The translations under genes were made by a program, and so were the position numbers. Below the pieces are notes generated by a model. The model did no database searches, was not told the origin of the DNA, and saw nothing but the letters and a program-made list of their open reading frames with translations. From Prevotella sp. CAG:1058 (GTDB lineage Bacteria; Bacteroidota; Bacteroidia; Bacteroidales; Bacteroidaceae), in contig HF986705.1 of the NCBI GenBank assembly GCA_000433175.1, forward strand, positions 1 through 9,750: a stretch of DNA of 9,750 nt, given 5' to 3'. Below, one piece after another: positions 8,082-9,750 of this stretch (the stretch's first letter is position 1; each line of letters begins with the position of its first letter).

Positions 8082-9750
8082 TTACTTGCAAGTTGGAGTC
8101 CACGGCTTCAGCTGTTTGAAGAAGTCGTTACCCTTGTCGTCAACGAGGATGAATGCAGGGAAGTCAACAACATTGATCTTCCAGATAGCCTCCATGCCCA
8201 GTTCGGGATATTCAACGCATTCGATGCTCTTGATGCTGTTCATCGAGAGAACTGCTGCCGGACCGCCTATGCTGCCCAGATAGAAACCGCCGTGCTTCTT
8301 GCAAGCATCAGTAACAACCTGTGTACGGTTACCCTTGGCAATCATGACCATTGAGCCTCCGTGATCCTGGAACTCGTCAACATACGGATCCATACGGTTG
8401 GCTGTTGTCGGGCCCATAGAGCCGCAAGGCATGCCTTCAGGTGTCTTTGCCGGACCTGCATAGAGTACAGGGTGATCCTTGAAATACTGAGGCAGATCCT
8501 CGCCTGCATCCAGACGCGCCTTCAGTTTGGCGTGTGCTATGTCGCGTGCAACGATAATCGTGCCGTTAAGGCTTACACGTGTTGAGACAGGATACTGTGA
8601 CAATATCTTGCAGATCTCACTCATCGGCTGGTTGAGGTCAATCTTTACGGCGTCGCCTTCGCCTGCATTGCGCAGCTCTTCAGGTATCAATTCCGTGGGG
8701 TTATCGTCAAGTTTCTCAATCCAGATACCGTCCTTGTTGATCTTAGCCTTGATGTTACGGTCGGCAGAGCAGCTTACGCCCAGACCGATAGGACATGACG
8801 CTCCGTGGCGTGGCAGACGGACAACGCGGATGTCGTGTGCAAAATACTTGCCGCCGAACTGTGCGCCCAGTCCAATCTTGTGAGCCTCCTCGAGCAGTTC
8901 TTTCTCCAGTTCAACGTCGCGGAATGCGCGTCCTGTCTCGTCGCCCGTAGTAGGCAGGTTGTCATAATAGTGGGTTGAAGCCAGCTTCACGGTCAGCAGG
9001 TTCTTCTCAGCCGATGTTCCGCCGATAACGAAAGCTATGTGGTAAGGAGGACAAGCGGCCGTTCCGAGAGTCTTCATCTTCTCGACGAGGAACGGAACCA
9101 GCGTGCCCGGGTTCTGTATCCTGGCCTTTGTCTCCTGGTAGAAATATGTCTTGTTGGCAGAGCCACCACCCTTAACCACGCAGAGGAACTTGTATTCGCA
9201 GCCCTCTGTTGCCTCGATGTCTATCTGTGCAGGCAGGTTGCAGCGTGTGTTTACCTCCTCCAGAGTGCCCGGGTTCTGTATTCTTGCCTTTGTCTCCTGA
9301 TAGAAATATGTCTTGTTGGCAGAGCCTCCGCCCTTAACCACGCACAAGAACTTGTATTCGCAGCCCTCTGTTGCTTCGATGTCTATCTGTGCAGGCAGGT
9401 TGCAGCGTGTGTTTACCTCCTCATACATGCTCAGCGGAGCGTTCTGTGAGTAGCGCAGGTTCTCCTCTGTGTATGTCTTGTAAACTCCTTTTGACAGAGC
9501 CTCCTCATCGCAGAAGCCTGTCCAAACCTGCTGTCCCTTCTCGCCGTGGATGATTGCCGTACCTGTATCCTGGCAGAAAGGCAGCTTGCCCTTGCATGCC
9601 ACTTCGGCGTTGCGCAGGAAAGTCAGAGCCACATACTTGTCGTTGTGTCCCTTCTCGCCGTGGATGATGGCAGTACCTGTGTCCTGGCAGAAAGGCAGCT
9701 TGCCCTTGCATGCAACTTCGGCGTTGCGCAGGAAAGTCAGAGCCACATAC
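8082..9750 (-). CDS. Fumarate hydratase class I ([4Fe-4S]), partial, with two internal duplications
   Basis: This cytoplasmic iron-sulfur enzyme interconverts fumarate and malate; in anaerobic Bacteroidota it works in the reductive branch leading to succinate. The reading frame is open across the right edge (codon TAT at 9747-9749), so the N-terminus is missing and the GTG at 9744-9746 is an internal Val codon, not a start. Counting that Val as residue 1, the visible part has 554 residues. Cluster-ligand regions are present: [10 protein letters not shown] (Cys20, and again Cys58), GTAACPPYH (Cys232) and [18 protein letters not shown] (309-326 region). Further class I motifs include [11 protein letters not shown] and [15 protein letters not shown]. 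The oddity is two in-frame tandem duplications: residues 109-162 repeated at 163-216, and a 38-residue unit around the first cluster Cys. Subtracting one copy of each would give about 545 residues in all, the usual length. As written, the extra copies fall inside a compact catalytic domain and would probably disturb folding. It may be an assembly artefact, a recent rearrangement or a damaged allele. Confidence 0.93.
   Translation of the reverse strand, partial: YVALTFLRNAEVACKGKLPFCQDTGTAIIHGEKGHNDKYVALTFLRNAEVACKGKLPFCQDTGTAIIHGEKGQQVWTGFCDEEALSKGVYKTYTEENLRYSQNAPLSMYEEVNTRCNLPAQIDIEATEGCEYKFLCVVKGGGSANKTYFYQETKARIQNPGTLEEVNTRCNLPAQIDIEATEGCEYKFLCVVKGGGSANKTYFYQETKARIQNPGTLVPFLVEKMKTLGTAACPPYHIAFVIGGTSAEKNLLTVKLASTHYYDNLPTTGDETGRAFRDVELEKELLEEAHKIGLGAQFGGKYFAHDIRVVRLPRHGASCPIGLGVSCSADRNIKAKINKDGIWIEKLDDNPTELIPEELRNAGEGDAVKIDLNQPMSEICKILSQYPVSTRVSLNGTIIVARDIAHAKLKARLDAGEDLPQYFKDHPVLYAGPAKTPEGMPCGSMGPTTANRMDPYVDEFQDHGGSMVMIAKGNRTQVVTDACKKHGGFYLGSIGGPAAVLSMNSIKSIECVEYPELGMEAIWKINVVDFPAFILVDDKGNDFFKQLKPWTPTCK
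9099..9422 (-). repeat. 162-bp in-frame tandem duplication inside the fumarase gene
   Basis: Two adjacent copies occupy 9099-9260 and 9261-9422. Each encodes the same 54 residues, from [10 protein letters not shown] to RIQNPGTL. The copies differ at nine of 162 bases and every difference is synonymous, for example Leu CTC against TTG and Arg AGG against AGA. The junction at 9260/9261 shares only one base with the outer boundary, so it did not form by recombination between long homologous sequences. The 162-bp unit is a multiple of three, so the frame is kept. Confidence 0.95.
9534..9750 (-). repeat. 114-bp in-frame tandem duplication inside the fumarase gene, cut by the window edge
   Basis: The lower copy is 9534-9647 and the upper copy starts at 9648 and runs off the window after 103 bases. 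Each codes for a 38-residue unit that includes [10 protein letters not shown], so the first cluster-ligand Cys appears twice. Over the 103 comparable bases there are four differences, all synonymous. TG at 9532-9533 and at 9646-9647 extends the match by two bases at the boundary. The unit keeps the reading frame. The window end is inside this repeat, so further copies beyond it cannot be excluded. Confidence 0.93.

Noticed and set aside
9039..9449. 136-codon frame antisense to fumarase containing an internal protein repeat
   Set aside because: The repeat is only the mirror of the 162-bp duplication in the sense gene, so it is no sign of a separate repeat protein.
9099..9750. Repeats considered as a CRISPR array or mobile element
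   Set aside because: The units are 162 and 114 bp, adjacent, coding and of different sequence, with no spacers, terminal inverted repeats or transposase.

Overview
The window looks like chromosomal DNA from a member of the Bacteroidota, most likely a Bacteroidales or Prevotella-like organism. Three things point there: a textbook -33/-7 Bacteroides promoter (TTTG, 20 bp spacer, TATCTTTG) in front of the first gene, gene starts that mostly lack Shine-Dalgarno sequences, and proteins of the Bacteroidota type, notably the class I fumarase. The assignment rests on remembered family features; no search was run.

Layout. Positions 1-710 are AT-rich and hold no gene I can support. This stretch contains a short tandem repeat (93-113), a faint possible gene remnant (350-600) and a strong rho-independent terminator (602-637). 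A promoter at 711-742 drives nhaA, a Na+/H+ antiporter (766-2094). After a 127-bp gap comes a complete tripartite RND efflux operon, all on the + strand: periplasmic adaptor (2222-3424), HAE1-type inner-membrane pump (3445-6585) and TolC-like outer-membrane lipoprotein (6588-7955). The spacings are 20 bp and 2 bp, so the three are almost certainly co-transcribed and assemble into one envelope-spanning proton-driven exporter. NhaA and the pump both use the proton gradient, but nothing in the sequence shows a functional link between them. No regulator gene for the pump is present.

A 14-bp perfect hairpin between A and T tracts (8011-8057) separates the efflux operon from a convergent gene on the - strand, a class I [4Fe-4S] fumarate hydratase (8082 to beyond 9750). 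Its N-terminal part lies outside the window.

The most unusual signal is inside the fumarase. It carries two separate in-frame tandem duplications, of 162 bp (54 codons) and 114 bp (38 codons). The paired copies encode identical protein, yet differ at 9 of 162 and 4 of 103 comparable bases, every difference being synonymous. Removing one copy of each gives a protein of the normal family length. The pattern fits two co-existing strain haplotypes joined by an assembler better than a working enlarged enzyme, but a real rearrangement cannot be excluded from the sequence alone. I found no convincing novel biological system in the window.
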